The translations under genes and the position numbers were made by a program. From Anisus vortex (Eukaryota > Mollusca > Gastropoda > Planorbidae), in NCBI GenBank assembly GCA_949126835.1, contig OX421507.1, positions 27,974,822 to 28,038,821 of the forward strand: 64,000 nucleotides of DNA, written 5' to 3'. The notes beneath the pieces were generated by a model. It was given only the letters and a program-made list of their open reading frames with translations. It had not been told where the DNA came from and did no database searches. The number at the start of each line of letters is the position of its first letter. Position 1 is the first letter of the stretch. Positions 39,909 to 49,136 of the stretch are shown piece after piece.

Positions 39909-41061
39909 TGTAAGGGTCTGTAACTGTTCTAAGTTGGCAACTGTTTCGTTTGAATTGATTCCGTGTTTTTATTTTTTGTTGATTTTCGCCCGCCATTTTG
40001 GGCTATAAATAGGCCTATTGGCGGGTCCCTTTGATTTTTGGGGAAGAAAGTCTTTCGCTTGATGCAAGACCAGGTGGCTGTGTGCCCTTCTATTTGGCTG
40101 TGTGCCTACCTTTGTGGACAGTGTCTAGTGACTAGTGGTTGTACTGGGCATGGTGTGACTAAGGTAATAATTTTTGTAAACTATGTTTTCCATTAAGAAC
40201 CACTATGCATTGTATTTAGTGTTTACACATGGGACTGGTATGAGTCTTGTGTGTAATTTGTCATTTTATTTTTATTATTGAATGGTTTATTTTTATAATG
40301 TTTTCATGTTGTTATACGTGGTGCCCTTAATTATTTACCACGTGGTATTTAGCACTACAATTTGTGTTTTATTGGTAGTGCCCATTGCTCTTTTGTTTAC
40401 AAGTTGTAACAGGTGGCGCATTTATTCGCCAGCCACGCTGTATTGTTTATATTTCCTATTTACTTAACTGTTTTCTAATATAGCCTTCAGTGGCTTTTTC
40501 ATAGTCACAGGTGATGGTGATTTTGTAGTCCATTTGTATATATTATTATAATGCATTCCATATTTGGCATAACTACTTAAGATGCCTTGTCTGGCATGGC
40601 ATCCTTTACTATTTTATGTTTACCTTTTAATTATATGTATATATTGTTATGAATTTAAATTGATTATTTATTTGTATGTTTATTGTATGTTTCAGCCAGG
40701 TGATATTCTGGTTGGGTTTTTTGTTGGACTGTTAATAGATAATTGTGTCTTTTTTTGTGATAGTAATAGTTTTCTTGAAGTTAGATTTAGAGTATTTTTA
40801 TGTGAATAAAGTTATAGTTTTATTGTGTCACTTTAGCTTTTGTTTTTCTATCTCTGTTTCTTTTAAGTGTTGTGCTCTTGTGCTGGGTCGTGCTGTTTTA
40901 GTTAGCTAGTTGTAGCTGTTTATTTTATTTAGGATAGTTTAGTTTAGCTAAACCCTTAGACTTGACCGTCACCTTGGGTTCGCTTAGGCCAAGGTTACAC
41001 AGACCACGATCCCCCCTTTTACTCCCCTTCCTTACCCTCCTTCCTACTCCAACCCCTTACA
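39909..41061 (+). repeat. 5' LTR (1,153 bp)
   Basis: Runs TGTAAGGGTCTG...CCCCTTACA. GCTATAAATAGG near 40,002 is a good TATA-box candidate and GTGAATAAAGTT near 40,803 is a polyadenylation signal. It is nearly identical to the 3' LTR except for scattered substitutions and a missing stretch of roughly 95 bp that the 3' LTR has near 43,553-43,650. Confidence 0.94.
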
Positions 41062-41085
41062 TTTGGTAGCACGAGTGGGGTCTGT
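41062..41085 (+). promoter_or_regulatory. Putative primer-binding site and start of leader
   Basis: Two bases after the 5' LTR comes TGGTAGCACGAGTGGGGT. A TGG immediately inside the LTR is expected where the CCA end of a tRNA primes minus-strand synthesis. I cannot name the tRNA. About 180 bp of leader follow before the gag ATG. Confidence 0.5.
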
Positions 41086-41265
41086 GCTTAAGGCTTTTAG
41101 CGTGGTATGTTAATCCTGTTGATAGGATTAGTTGTTAGGAGTTGAGTAGTTCGGCTAGTTCTGTCTTAGTTGTGTAGGTCTTTTGTTGTCTTGGTTAGGT
41201 CTATCTTGTTAGATTGTTTTTGGTAGTTAGGCTCTTGGAATAAGTTTTAAAACCCAACCAGATCC

Positions 41266-42684
41266 ATGACGCGAGAGGGTGTGACAGCTGTGGCTGCCAC
41301 GACTAGAATATTTGTGGCTCCGACCAGGGAGCTACATGTCCGACACTTCTGTGGAGACGGTCCTTCGTCTGAGGTGGAGACCTTCTCCGCTGAGTTGACG
41401 GAGGCTTGGAAGTCAATGGGAAGCTGGGACACAGAAGAGCTTAGGAGACTTCTATGGTACCACCTGGGAGAGGCCGTTAGGTTAGAATTATTCGGACATG
41501 AGCATGACTACAGCAGAGACCCGGAGGACACTCTAGCCCTGCTGAAGCAGATCTACGGGGAGCGGAGGAACTGCGCTCAATTGATGATGTCATTACACCA
41601 GGTACGACAGGCTCCTTTTGAGTCCATTAGGGCCTACGCACACAGGCTCCTTATAGCCTTCAGGTTGCTCACCAACCGGCAAAAGGAGCCTAATTTCTCC
41701 CTTACAGATAGAGTGTTCCTCCGGGACTATTTTGTAGAGAATTTGTCATCTCCCCAGATCCGGTGTCAGGCCAGAAACAAGGTTTTTGCGGATCCCCAAA
41801 TCACCTTCGCAAAGCTACATGACCTTGCCATCATATGGGCTGACGATGAGAAACATGATGCTCTATCCGTACAAATGGCCCCTACATCGACACCTTCTCA
41901 GTCTGTGGCCATAGCCGCGTTGGAGGAGAGGCTGATGAACAGGTTTATGGATATAGTGACTGAATTAGTAGGCCGTAGACCTACGCCGTGCAGACGGAGG
42001 AAACGCCTCTGCTATAATTGCAGGAGGGAAGGGCACATCGCCGCTAAGTGCCCCTCGCCAAAGGTGGCAAGTCCGGATAGTAATTCGCAGTTGGGGCCGC
42101 CTCAGCCAGAACAAGGGAGGGCGACAGAAAAGGAGCTGTCAAGAAGAGCTGACAACGTCGACATTGCTCTCAGTCAGCAAAGCCCTGAGGTAGCCCCACC
42201 ACAGGGAAGAGATGTCTCCGCTCGGGGCTTGGAGCCTAATGAGCCAATGGACGGTAAAGCATCCGTACCATTGAAGGTGGGAGACCAAGTTGTGGTGAAA
42301 CTTAATCAGGCAGGACAAAATAGGACTGACTTCGGGCCCACAGTGTTCAGTGTCGTCTGTCTTCCACCCTACACTGGTGGGCTATACACGGTTAAAAGAC
42401 AAGATGGTAGACCGGGACGGCGCAGGGTTGTCCAATCTAATTTAAAACTGGTTCAGCCCTCTGGTCGTACTCAGCATGTGCCCAGAACCGATCGTGTGAA
42501 CCCTGATGATCCTCTTGCAGTGAAAGAGGGATCCTGGTCTTATAGCCACATCGAGTACAGGGTGGCTCTACCCTGTCATCCCAGGTCACCAGAAAAGCCT
42601 GATAAAAGAAGTATCCTGTCCTCAGTGCCCCAACCTGTGATACCGGCAAGGACCCTTGCTGGAAGGAGGAGGCCTGCTTCATAA
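41266..42684 (+). CDS. gag polyprotein fused to an integrase-C-terminal-like tail
   Basis: An intact 472-residue ORF. Residues about 40-210 resemble a retrotransposon gag capsid (ELRRLLWYHLGEAVRLELFG, SLHQVRQAPFESIRAYAHRL). A CCHC zinc knuckle, CYNCRREGHIAAKC, follows at about residues 249-262, with a basic stretch before it. Residues about 336-400 then read LKVGDQVVVKL..., FGPTVFSVVCLPPYTGGLYTV and VVQSNLKLVQP, resembling the GPY/F module at the end of Ty3/Gypsy integrases. This fits an internal deletion that removed PR-RT-RNH and most of IN in frame. The start is the first ATG after the leader. G+C and codon use are clearly higher than in the surrounding AT-rich DNA. The open frame over 472 codons suggests either youth or selection for gag in a non-autonomous family. 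Confidence 0.82.
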   Translation: MTREGVTAVAATTRIFVAPTRELHVRHFCGDGPSSEVETFSAELTEAWKSMGSWDTEELRRLLWYHLGEAVRLELFGHEHDYSRDPEDTLALLKQIYGERRNCAQLMMSLHQVRQAPFESIRAYAHRLLIAFRLLTNRQKEPNFSLTDRVFLRDYFVENLSSPQIRCQARNKVFADPQITFAKLHDLAIIWADDEKHDALSVQMAPTSTPSQSVAIAALEERLMNRFMDIVTELVGRRPTPCRRRKRLCYNCRREGHIAAKCPSPKVASPDSNSQLGPPQPEQGRATEKELSRRADNVDIALSQQSPEVAPPQGRDVSARGLEPNEPMDGKASVPLKVGDQVVVKLNQAGQNRTDFGPTVFSVVCLPPYTGGLYTVKRQDGRPGRRRVVQSNLKLVQPSGRTQHVPRTDRVNPDDPLAVKEGSWSYSHIEYRVALPCHPRSPEKPDKRSILSSVPQPVIPARTLAGRRRPAS

Positions 42685-42981
42685 AAATGGACAGCAATCT
42701 GTTTTAGAAAAAGTTTTTGATATTGTAGTATTTTTACTGAGACCTTCTTTGTATGGTGTAATTAGTTTTTTTTTTGTATATATTTGCATAATGTTGCTTT
42801 TAATATCCCGCATGTATGATGTTGATTTTTCTGCATTTTTTATATATTATATGTTCGCTTTTTATTTACTTTTGTATGATATTTTAATTCTTCTGCATTT
42901 AAATATGCTGAAGCCTTTATATGTTTTTGTACATTTTTGTCCATTACCTTGTATTACCTTATTTGCCGGGTCGGCAAAATT

Positions 42982-42997
42982 TTAAAAGCGGGGTCAG
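42982..42997 (+). promoter_or_regulatory. Polypurine tract next to the 3' LTR
   Basis: TTTAAAAGCGGGGTCAG directly precedes the TGTAAGGG start of the 3' LTR. The AAAAGCGGGG core is a plausible plus-strand primer. From the gag stop (42,685) to here is AT-rich, with no coding signal. Confidence 0.55.
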
Positions 42998-44243
42998 TGT
43001 AAGGGTCTGTAACTGTTTTAAGTTGGCAACTGTTTCGTTTGAATTGATTCCGTGTTTTTATTTTTTGTTGATTTTCGCCCGCCATTTTGGGCTATAAATA
43101 GGCCTATTGGCGGGTCCCTTTGGTTTTTGGGGAAGAAAGTCTTTCGCTTGATGCGAGACCAGGTGGCTGTGTGCCCTTCTATTTGGCTGTGTGCCTACCT
43201 TTGTGGACAGTGTCTAGTGACTAGTGGTTGTACTGGGCATGGCTTGACTAAGGTAATAATTTTTGTAAACTATGTTTTCCATTAAGAACCACTATGCCTT
43301 GTATTTAGTGTTTACACACGGGACTGGTATGAGTCTTGTGTGTAATTTGTCATTTTATTTTTATTATTGAATGGTTTTTTTTTTATAATGTTTTCATGTT
43401 GTTATACGTGGTGCCCTTAATTATTTACCACGTGGTATTTAGCACTACAATTTGTGTTTTTTTGTTAGTGCCCATTGCTCTTTTGTTTACAAGTTGTAAC
43501 AGGTGGCGCATTTATTCGCCAGCCACGCTGTAATGTTCATATTTCCTATTTACATGTGGCTTACTGCATTGTTACCCAATTTGTAATATGGGGTCGAGTA
43601 TGCTTGATTTTAAATGTGGTTAGCTTGGGCGCCAGAATCACATTTAATTAACTTTTTTCTAATATAGCCTTCAGTGGCTTTTCCATAGTCACTGGTGGTG
43701 GTGATTTTGTAGTCCTTTTGTATATATTATTATAATGCATTCCTTTTTTGGCATAACTACTTAAGATGCCTTGTCTGGCATGGCATCCTTTACTATTTTG
43801 TTTACCTTTTATTTATATGTATATATTGTTATGAATTTAAATTGATTTTTTATTTGTATGTTTATTGTATGTTTCAGCCAGGTGATATTCTGGTTGGGTT
43901 TTTTGTTGGACTGTTAATAGATAATTGTGTCTTTTTTTGTGATAGTAATAGTTTTCTTGAAGTTAGATTTAGAGTATTTTTATGTGAATAAAGTTATCGT
44001 TTTATAGTGTCACTTTAGCTTTTGTTTTTCTATCTCTGTTTCTTTTAAGTGTTGTGCTCTTGTGCTGGGTCGTGCTGTTTTAGTTAGCTAGTTGTAGCTG
44101 TTTATTTTATTTAGGATAGTTTAGTTTAGCTAAAGCCTTAGACTTGATCTTCACCTTGGGTTCGCTTATGCCAAGGTTGCACAGACCACGATCCCCCCTT
44201 TTACTCCTCTTCCTTACCCTTCTTCCTACTCCCACCCCTTACA
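42998..44243 (+). repeat. 3' LTR (1,246 bp)
   Basis: Same sequence as the 5' LTR plus roughly 95 bp around 43,553-43,650 (ACATGTGGCTTACTGCATTG...CACATTTAATTAAC). Because both LTRs are copied from one template at insertion, one copy has since changed length, or the two arose by recombination between family members. Confidence 0.94.
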
Positions 44244-44247
44244 TTAA

Positions 44248-44550
44248 TATTTTAGTTTTGTCAAATAGGTCATTTTTTATGGCTACACTCAGTCCCCCCG
44301 ATCTACTATTGTTATTATGGTGTCTACATTTGTGGAAAAGGGTAAAGTGTTCTATACTTATAGTATCGATATCTTCCACCTTGTCCTTGTTAAGTTTTGT
44401 TTCCGAAAGGCCTATAACATCAAACATATTTATCTTATCAACAAACTCTGGATACATCATTCTCCTCACCAGGCCACACACATTTACATAGGCTAACTTT
44501 AAAAAGCGTTTTTGGTTTTGTTTACCTATGCTAATGCCACTGTCCTACAG
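44248..44550 (-). pseudogene. LINE ORF2, endonuclease N-terminal part
   Basis: The minus-strand frame begins FLKLAYVNVCGLVRRM and continues INMFDVIGLSETKLN and SRSGGLSVAIKNDLF to KTKIL at the TTAA. It joins in frame with the endonuclease remainder at 39,904. LSETKLN holds the metal-binding Glu typical of AP endonucleases. A stop lies just upstream (about 44,552), separating it from ORF1. Confidence 0.85.
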
Positions 44551-44552
44551 CA

Positions 44553-46075
44553 CCGTGAGCGTTACGCAGTCTTCCGAGGTCGTACCACCCTCTTGATGCA
44601 TCTGTTGTTGCTGGAATTGTTGTTCTTTCTGCTGATGTTGAGGCTGTAGCTGGGGTAGCTGGGGTTATGGTTGCTGCTGCAGTTTCTGATGGTAATGCTG
44701 ATGTAGTTGCTGCTGTTGGTATTGAGGTTGTTGTTGGATTTGCTGCTGCTGATGATGAGAGTGATGCTGCTGGTGTTGAGGTTGTTGCTGGTGTTGGGGT
44801 AGCTGCTGCTGTAGCAACTGATGCTGAAGATGCTGATGTTGAGACTGTTGCTGGTGTTGGGGCTGCAGCTTATGTTGAGGTTGTTGCTGGGGTAGCTGGA
44901 GTTGTAGTTGCTGCTGCAGTTGCTGATGGTACTGCTGATGTTGTTGCAGCTGTCCTTGCTCCTGCTGCTGAATCTGTTGTTGTTGCTGCTGATGCTCAGT
45001 CTGCTGCTGTTGGGATTTTTGCTGCTATTGAGTTTTTAGCTGCGAGTGTTGGCGTTGTAGCTGCTTAAATTGAGGTTGTTGTTGGTTTTGCTGCTGTGGG
45101 CGGTACCGTCCGCGATGCTGATTGGGCTGCTGTCGCCAGGATTGTTGCTTCCATCCCTGCTCCATGCCCCCGGATACCTCTTTACCCTGGGGTCTAATGT
45201 GTGGACCAGAGACGACTATGACACCCTGATCACTCACTGTCCAAGACCCTTCCGGTGTCATCAGCGTATCAATTCGTAGGTATGCCTGTTTCCCGAATCT
45301 CGCTTTTGCCTCTTTCAGTTTAGGCAGCAAGATTTTTCTTTTCTGGTATATGAGCTTAGGAAAGTCTACCTTTTACCAAATGGTTTTCCTTGTAGTTTAT
45401 AGGCATTTTTAAAAAATGTTTTCTTTGTCAAACTTCAAACAAAAAACCAGTATTGTGCGGCAGATGTCTTTGTTAAATTTGCCTAACCTATAGCATGTGT
45501 CGATTTCGATAGGGTTGTGCAACTGTAAGTGTTCATATAAAAAAGTCTTGAACTATGTTTTCGCATTTCTCTGCTTCATCTCTCTCAACGATCCCCGTTA
45601 ATAGGATACACCTTTTGCTTGAGTTATACTCCATATTGAGCACCCTTTTTTCGAGGTCTCTTACTTTACAATCCCCCATCTCGGCCTGATCCTCCAGTTT
45701 AGCCATCCGGTCATTAAGCTGTCGGATCTCCTCCATCTCCTTGGTAATCTTTTCTACTTTGCCATTCAACATATCTAAAGATACTTGGAATGTTGTCTTC
45801 ATTAGTTGATCAGACATTATCCCCATTTTCAAACTGTTGTCTGCCTATAAAGCTTGCATTCCACTTAAGGCTTGCAGATACCCACTATGGTGTTCTTGCT
45901 GGACAGAGGAACAACGATCTTCTTCTGATGAAGCGTGGCGCAGTCTTTTCCTTTCACTAGTAGCAGGCAGAAGTAGAAGTAGGGGATCCTGTATAGCCTG
46001 TATATTGTCACTATTGATACTATTGTTACTATTTATAGCTGCCTGAATCTGTGATTGTGACTGTATACAAGCCAT
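44553..46075 (-). pseudogene. LINE ORF1: coiled coil, RRM-like domain and Gln-rich tail
   Basis: Begins at the ATG at 46,075 with a Ser/Gln/Asn-rich N-terminus. After a single in-frame stop near 45,847 it continues in the same frame into a coiled coil (KVEKITKEMEEIRQLNDRM, LEKRVLNMEY). An RRM-like strand (KRCILLTGI) follows. Past a frameshift near 45,535 it continues NPIEIDTCYRLGKFNKD and LPKLKEAKARFGKQAYLRID, as in the RRM and C-terminal domains of L1 ORF1p. Then comes a long Gln/His-rich tail, antisense to the GCT/GTT-rich plus strand at 44,590-45,060. The L1 protein is a trimeric RNA chaperone; a similar role for this ancestor is inferred. The copy is dead. Confidence 0.75.
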
Positions 46076-46559
46076 TTCACCACTCTGTTATTGCCTTGTC
46101 AACCAAAACACACACCAAAATCTACTGGGTCTTTTGTGTTGATCGTCGTGTTCACTAGCGTGACGGTCTTCAAGTGTAAACAAATGTAAACATCACGTGC
46201 GAAGACAGATAATTCAAGATCTTGGGTTGGTAGTAATAGTGATCAAAATCACCTATTAAGTTCAGTTAAGTTCAGTTTTATAATTAACTATAAAAATGTC
46301 AAGATTAAAATTCATACCAATTCATAGCTGAGATTATTGTAAAACTTCTGATATCAAATTCGAAACGGAACCCTTTTTAATAACATCACAACATTAGAGA
46401 ACATTACAATATAAACATACTGTGAAACAAAAACACGTCCGTCGAGGTTACATACTAATCGTCTTGCTATGCACCCTGGACTGGACCCAGGAAGAATGTA
46501 GTGTATGTGTGTGTTAGCCTGTGAGCCTGTGTGTAGGGAGTGATGCGTGAATGGGCTGG

Positions 46560-48322
46560 AAAGAAAGAGGAGGAAAATAGCCAAAAAGGCAGTCACAAAG
46601 GACATTAAAGTAGGAGACCAGGTACTAGTATTAAAACCACAAAGACAAAACAGTTTAGAGCTTCAGTGGAATGGCCTTTAAAGTAATAGAAAACAATTTC
46701 AGAACTAGATTTTGTAGTCAGAGTAAAACGGAAATCAAAAGTATTTCACGTAAAGAGAATTAATTTATACCATCCAAGACAGAAGACAACTAATATGCTA
46801 TTGTAACTGCGAAGGCGGAAGTGATCAAAGAGGAAGACAACATAGCAGGGGACCTGTATCTAGAACCAGGGATTCTATTAACTAGAGTGAAGACACCAGA
46901 GATCTCCAAAGACGTGGACCTTACTGACATTAAAATAAATGACACACTTACTAACACACAAAGGGAGACCATAGCTAAGTTTATATCAACACATAGTGTA
47001 GTCATAAGCAACAAGCCGGGTAAAATGGACAAGATAGAACATTGTATTAAGTTACAGAACAGACGTCCAATCAAAGTAAAACCCTATAACATCCCATATG
47101 CTCGCAGAGAAGAGATGAAAAGAGAAATAGATGAATTAGTTAAATTGGAAATCATCGAACAATCTGATTCGGATTATAGTTCCCCAGTCATACTGGTAAA
47201 GAAACGGGATGGCACAACTAGGTTCTGCATTGATTTTCGCAAACTTAATGCTGTGACTGTGCATGATGCGGAACCCATTCCAGACCAGGAGGAACTATTT
47301 GCCAAGCTCAACGCGGCAAAATATTTCTCTAAATTAGACTCAACAAAGGGCTACTTTCAAATCAAATTAGATAGTTCAAGCAAAAAAAAAATTCACTGCC
47401 TTTTCAACTCCCTGGGGTTTATTCCAGTTTAGATATATGCCGTTTGGGCTATCAACAGCCCCAGCAACTTTTGCCAGACCTATGCGCCTAGTTTTGAAAG
47501 ATTTAGACAATGTCGTGTCTTTCTTTGACGATATCTGCATATTCAGCAATACTTTCGAGGAGAACATAGAGTCTCTAGAACAGGTCTTTTCTCGCCTTAA
47601 AGAAGCCGGCTTGACAGTTAAACCATCTACATTAGAATTGTGCTTTGAGCAAATTAGTTTTTTAGGACACCTAGTTGGGAAGGACGAAATCGCGCCTGAA
47701 AAAGATAAAGTAGACAAAATTTTAAATCTCTCAGTTCCTCAAACAAAAAACAAGTTAGATCCATAGTGGGCTTAATTTCTTACTATGGGAAGTTTATACC
47801 AAACTTTAGTGAAATAAAAGCAGTGCTCACAGACCTGTTAGCAAAGGGGAAACCAGAGAAAGTTCAGTGCACAAAAGAGTACAACGACGCACTTAAGCTT
47901 TTGCAAACCCACATGAACTCTCAACCTGTTTTAATTTTACCAAACGTCAAGTAAATCTTCGTCCTTCGCACAGACGCCTCGTCTCGTGGGGTGGGAGCCG
48001 CGCTTCTCCAGTTCAGGGATGGACTACTGAGACCTGTTAAATATATTAGTAGGAAGTTACTGCCACGTGAAACTAGATACTTGACCATAGAGAGGGAATG
48101 TCTGGCTATAGTTTGGGCAGTAGGGAAATTGGCTCTGTACCTTAGCAATACCCACCTCATTCTGCAAACCGACCAGCGAGCTCTCAAATATCTTCAAACT
48201 AGTATCTATAAAAATTCTAGGCTGACCCGCTGGTCCATTCTCCTTAAGGAATTTCAGTTTAAGATAGAACACATTCCGGCATATATAATGAGCTAGCTGA
48301 CCTACTGTCTAGAAATCTCTGA
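46560..48322 (+). pseudogene. Ty3/Gypsy-type pol relic with integrase tail before RT-RNase H (Gmr1-like order)
   Basis: About 46,570-46,790 encodes an integrase C-terminal (GPY/F) module: IKVGDQVLVLKPQRQNSLEL, then a QWNG motif, and after a small frameshift VVRVKRKSKVFHVKRINLYH. RT follows without a gap: KPYNIPYARREEMKREIDEL, SSPVILVKKRDGTTRFCIDF, YFSKLDSTKGYFQIKLD, a frameshift in an A10 tract (47,382-47,391), MPFGLSTAPATF, FFDDICIFS (FxDD in place of the usual YxDD), and FLGHLVG. After another frameshift near 47,757 comes GLISYYGKFIPNF. RNase H: RTDASSRGVGAALL (after a TAA near 47,952), ISRKLLPRETRYLTIERECL and ILQTDQRALKYL. It ends ELADLLSRNL-stop at 48,322, with no H2C2 or integrase core downstream. 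IN before RT is the order reported for Gmr1 elements. A rearranged standard element is the alternative. Confidence 0.8.
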
Positions 48323-48419
48323 AGTCACTAAAATTATTCTCGTTTTGACAATAGGACAGTGAGTCATTTTCCTGAAATTTGTTGTTTTTATTAAGAATTT
48401 TCTCTTGTCCATCAGTATG

Positions 48420-48445
48420 TATATATATATATATATATATATATT
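48420..48445. repeat. (AT)n microsatellite
   Basis: Short run of AT dinucleotides about 100 bp after the pol relic. Confidence 0.9.
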
Positions 48446-48483
48446 ATGTTAAGTCTTTATCACGAACATACACTGAACACTGA

Positions 48484-48715
48484 AAGATATGTTTGAAGTA
48501 TACACTGAACGATATGTCATCTAGAATATACTAAAATATATGTCATCTAGGATAGACAGAAATATATGTCATCTAGTATGGACTGAAATAAATATAATCT
48601 AGTATGAACTGAAATATATGTCATCTAGTATAGACTGAAATATATGTCATCTAGTATAGAAATAAAGATATGTCATCTAGTATAGACATAAAGATATGTC
48701 AAATAGTAGGGAACA
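48484..48715. repeat. 26-bp minisatellite (about 8 copies)
   Basis: Degenerate units of ATATATGTCATCTAG followed by TATAGACTGAA. An inverted single copy (TACTAGATGACATATTTCA) lies at about 48,995-49,013, so the array and this copy could pair. 48,716-49,136 otherwise holds AT-rich DNA with no gene. Confidence 0.85.
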
Positions 48716-49136
48716 ACTGACCTATGCCAACCGGTATGTCGCCTTATGATTAAGAGATCTCTCATTATTATATTTGACTAAGCTTTCTTTAAAGCGATTC
48801 AATTATGTTTTCTTAAGAGGAATATAGTTTTATATAAACTTCAGGAGATATGATTTAGTCTATATAAAATGAAAACTATATTTGTATTATTTGAAATAAC
48901 TTACAAGCTCAATCTCTTTAAGATTACAAATAATTTAGTCGATAATAAAGAACATAATGGTGTATTTTCATAAATGAGTATTTAATGTAATCTGTACTAG
49001 ATGACATATTTCAATCAATACATTTCTACATATAATAAAGTCTATTTAATGATATTTATTTCATATTATATTGTGAAATAGTAATTTTTATATAGAGATT
49101 GACCATTCAAGATGTTGTTTTTTACATATCTATTAG

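Larger units (their letters stand above)
39909..44243 (+). mobile_element. Internally deleted Ty3/Gypsy-type LTR retrotransposon
   Basis: Two LTRs (39,909-41,061 and 42,998-44,243) flank 1,936 bp of internal DNA. The whole is bordered by TTAA at 39,905-39,908 and 44,244-44,247. The LTR ends are inverted: TGTAAGGG and CCCCTTACA. The internal region holds only a gag ORF with an integrase-tail-like end; protease, RT, RNase H and most of the integrase are absent, so it would depend on proteins from a complete relative. It lies in the endonuclease domain of the older minus-strand LINE, whose reading frame is continuous on either side when one TTAA is counted. Confidence 0.93.
36264..46200 (-). mobile_element. 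Degenerate minus-strand LINE, split by an LTR element
   Basis: Reading leftwards: 5' UTR (about 46,200-46,076), ORF1 (46,075-44,553), ORF2 endonuclease start (44,550-44,248), the LTR element insertion (44,243-39,909), the rest of ORF2 (39,904-36,705), a 3' UTR of about 440 bp, and an end with ATTGTTCATTGTTCATCG (36,281-36,264), a 7-bp tandem tail. Without the insertion it is roughly 5.6 kb. Many frameshifts and stops show it is old. The 5' limit is an estimate. Clade: ORF1 is L1-ORF1p-like and ORF2 has an AP endonuclease, an RT and a terminal zinc-binding motif; I leave the clade open. Confidence 0.88.

Noticed and set aside
39909..44243. Endogenous retrovirus with env
   Set aside because: No env-like ORF is present; only gag and an integrase-like tail remain, as in a non-autonomous LTR retrotransposon.
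44667..45068. 133-codon plus-strand Ala/Val-rich ORF
   Set aside because: It is antisense to the Gln-rich tail of the minus-strand LINE ORF1; its composition comes from GCT/GTT codons opposite CAG/CAA-type codons.
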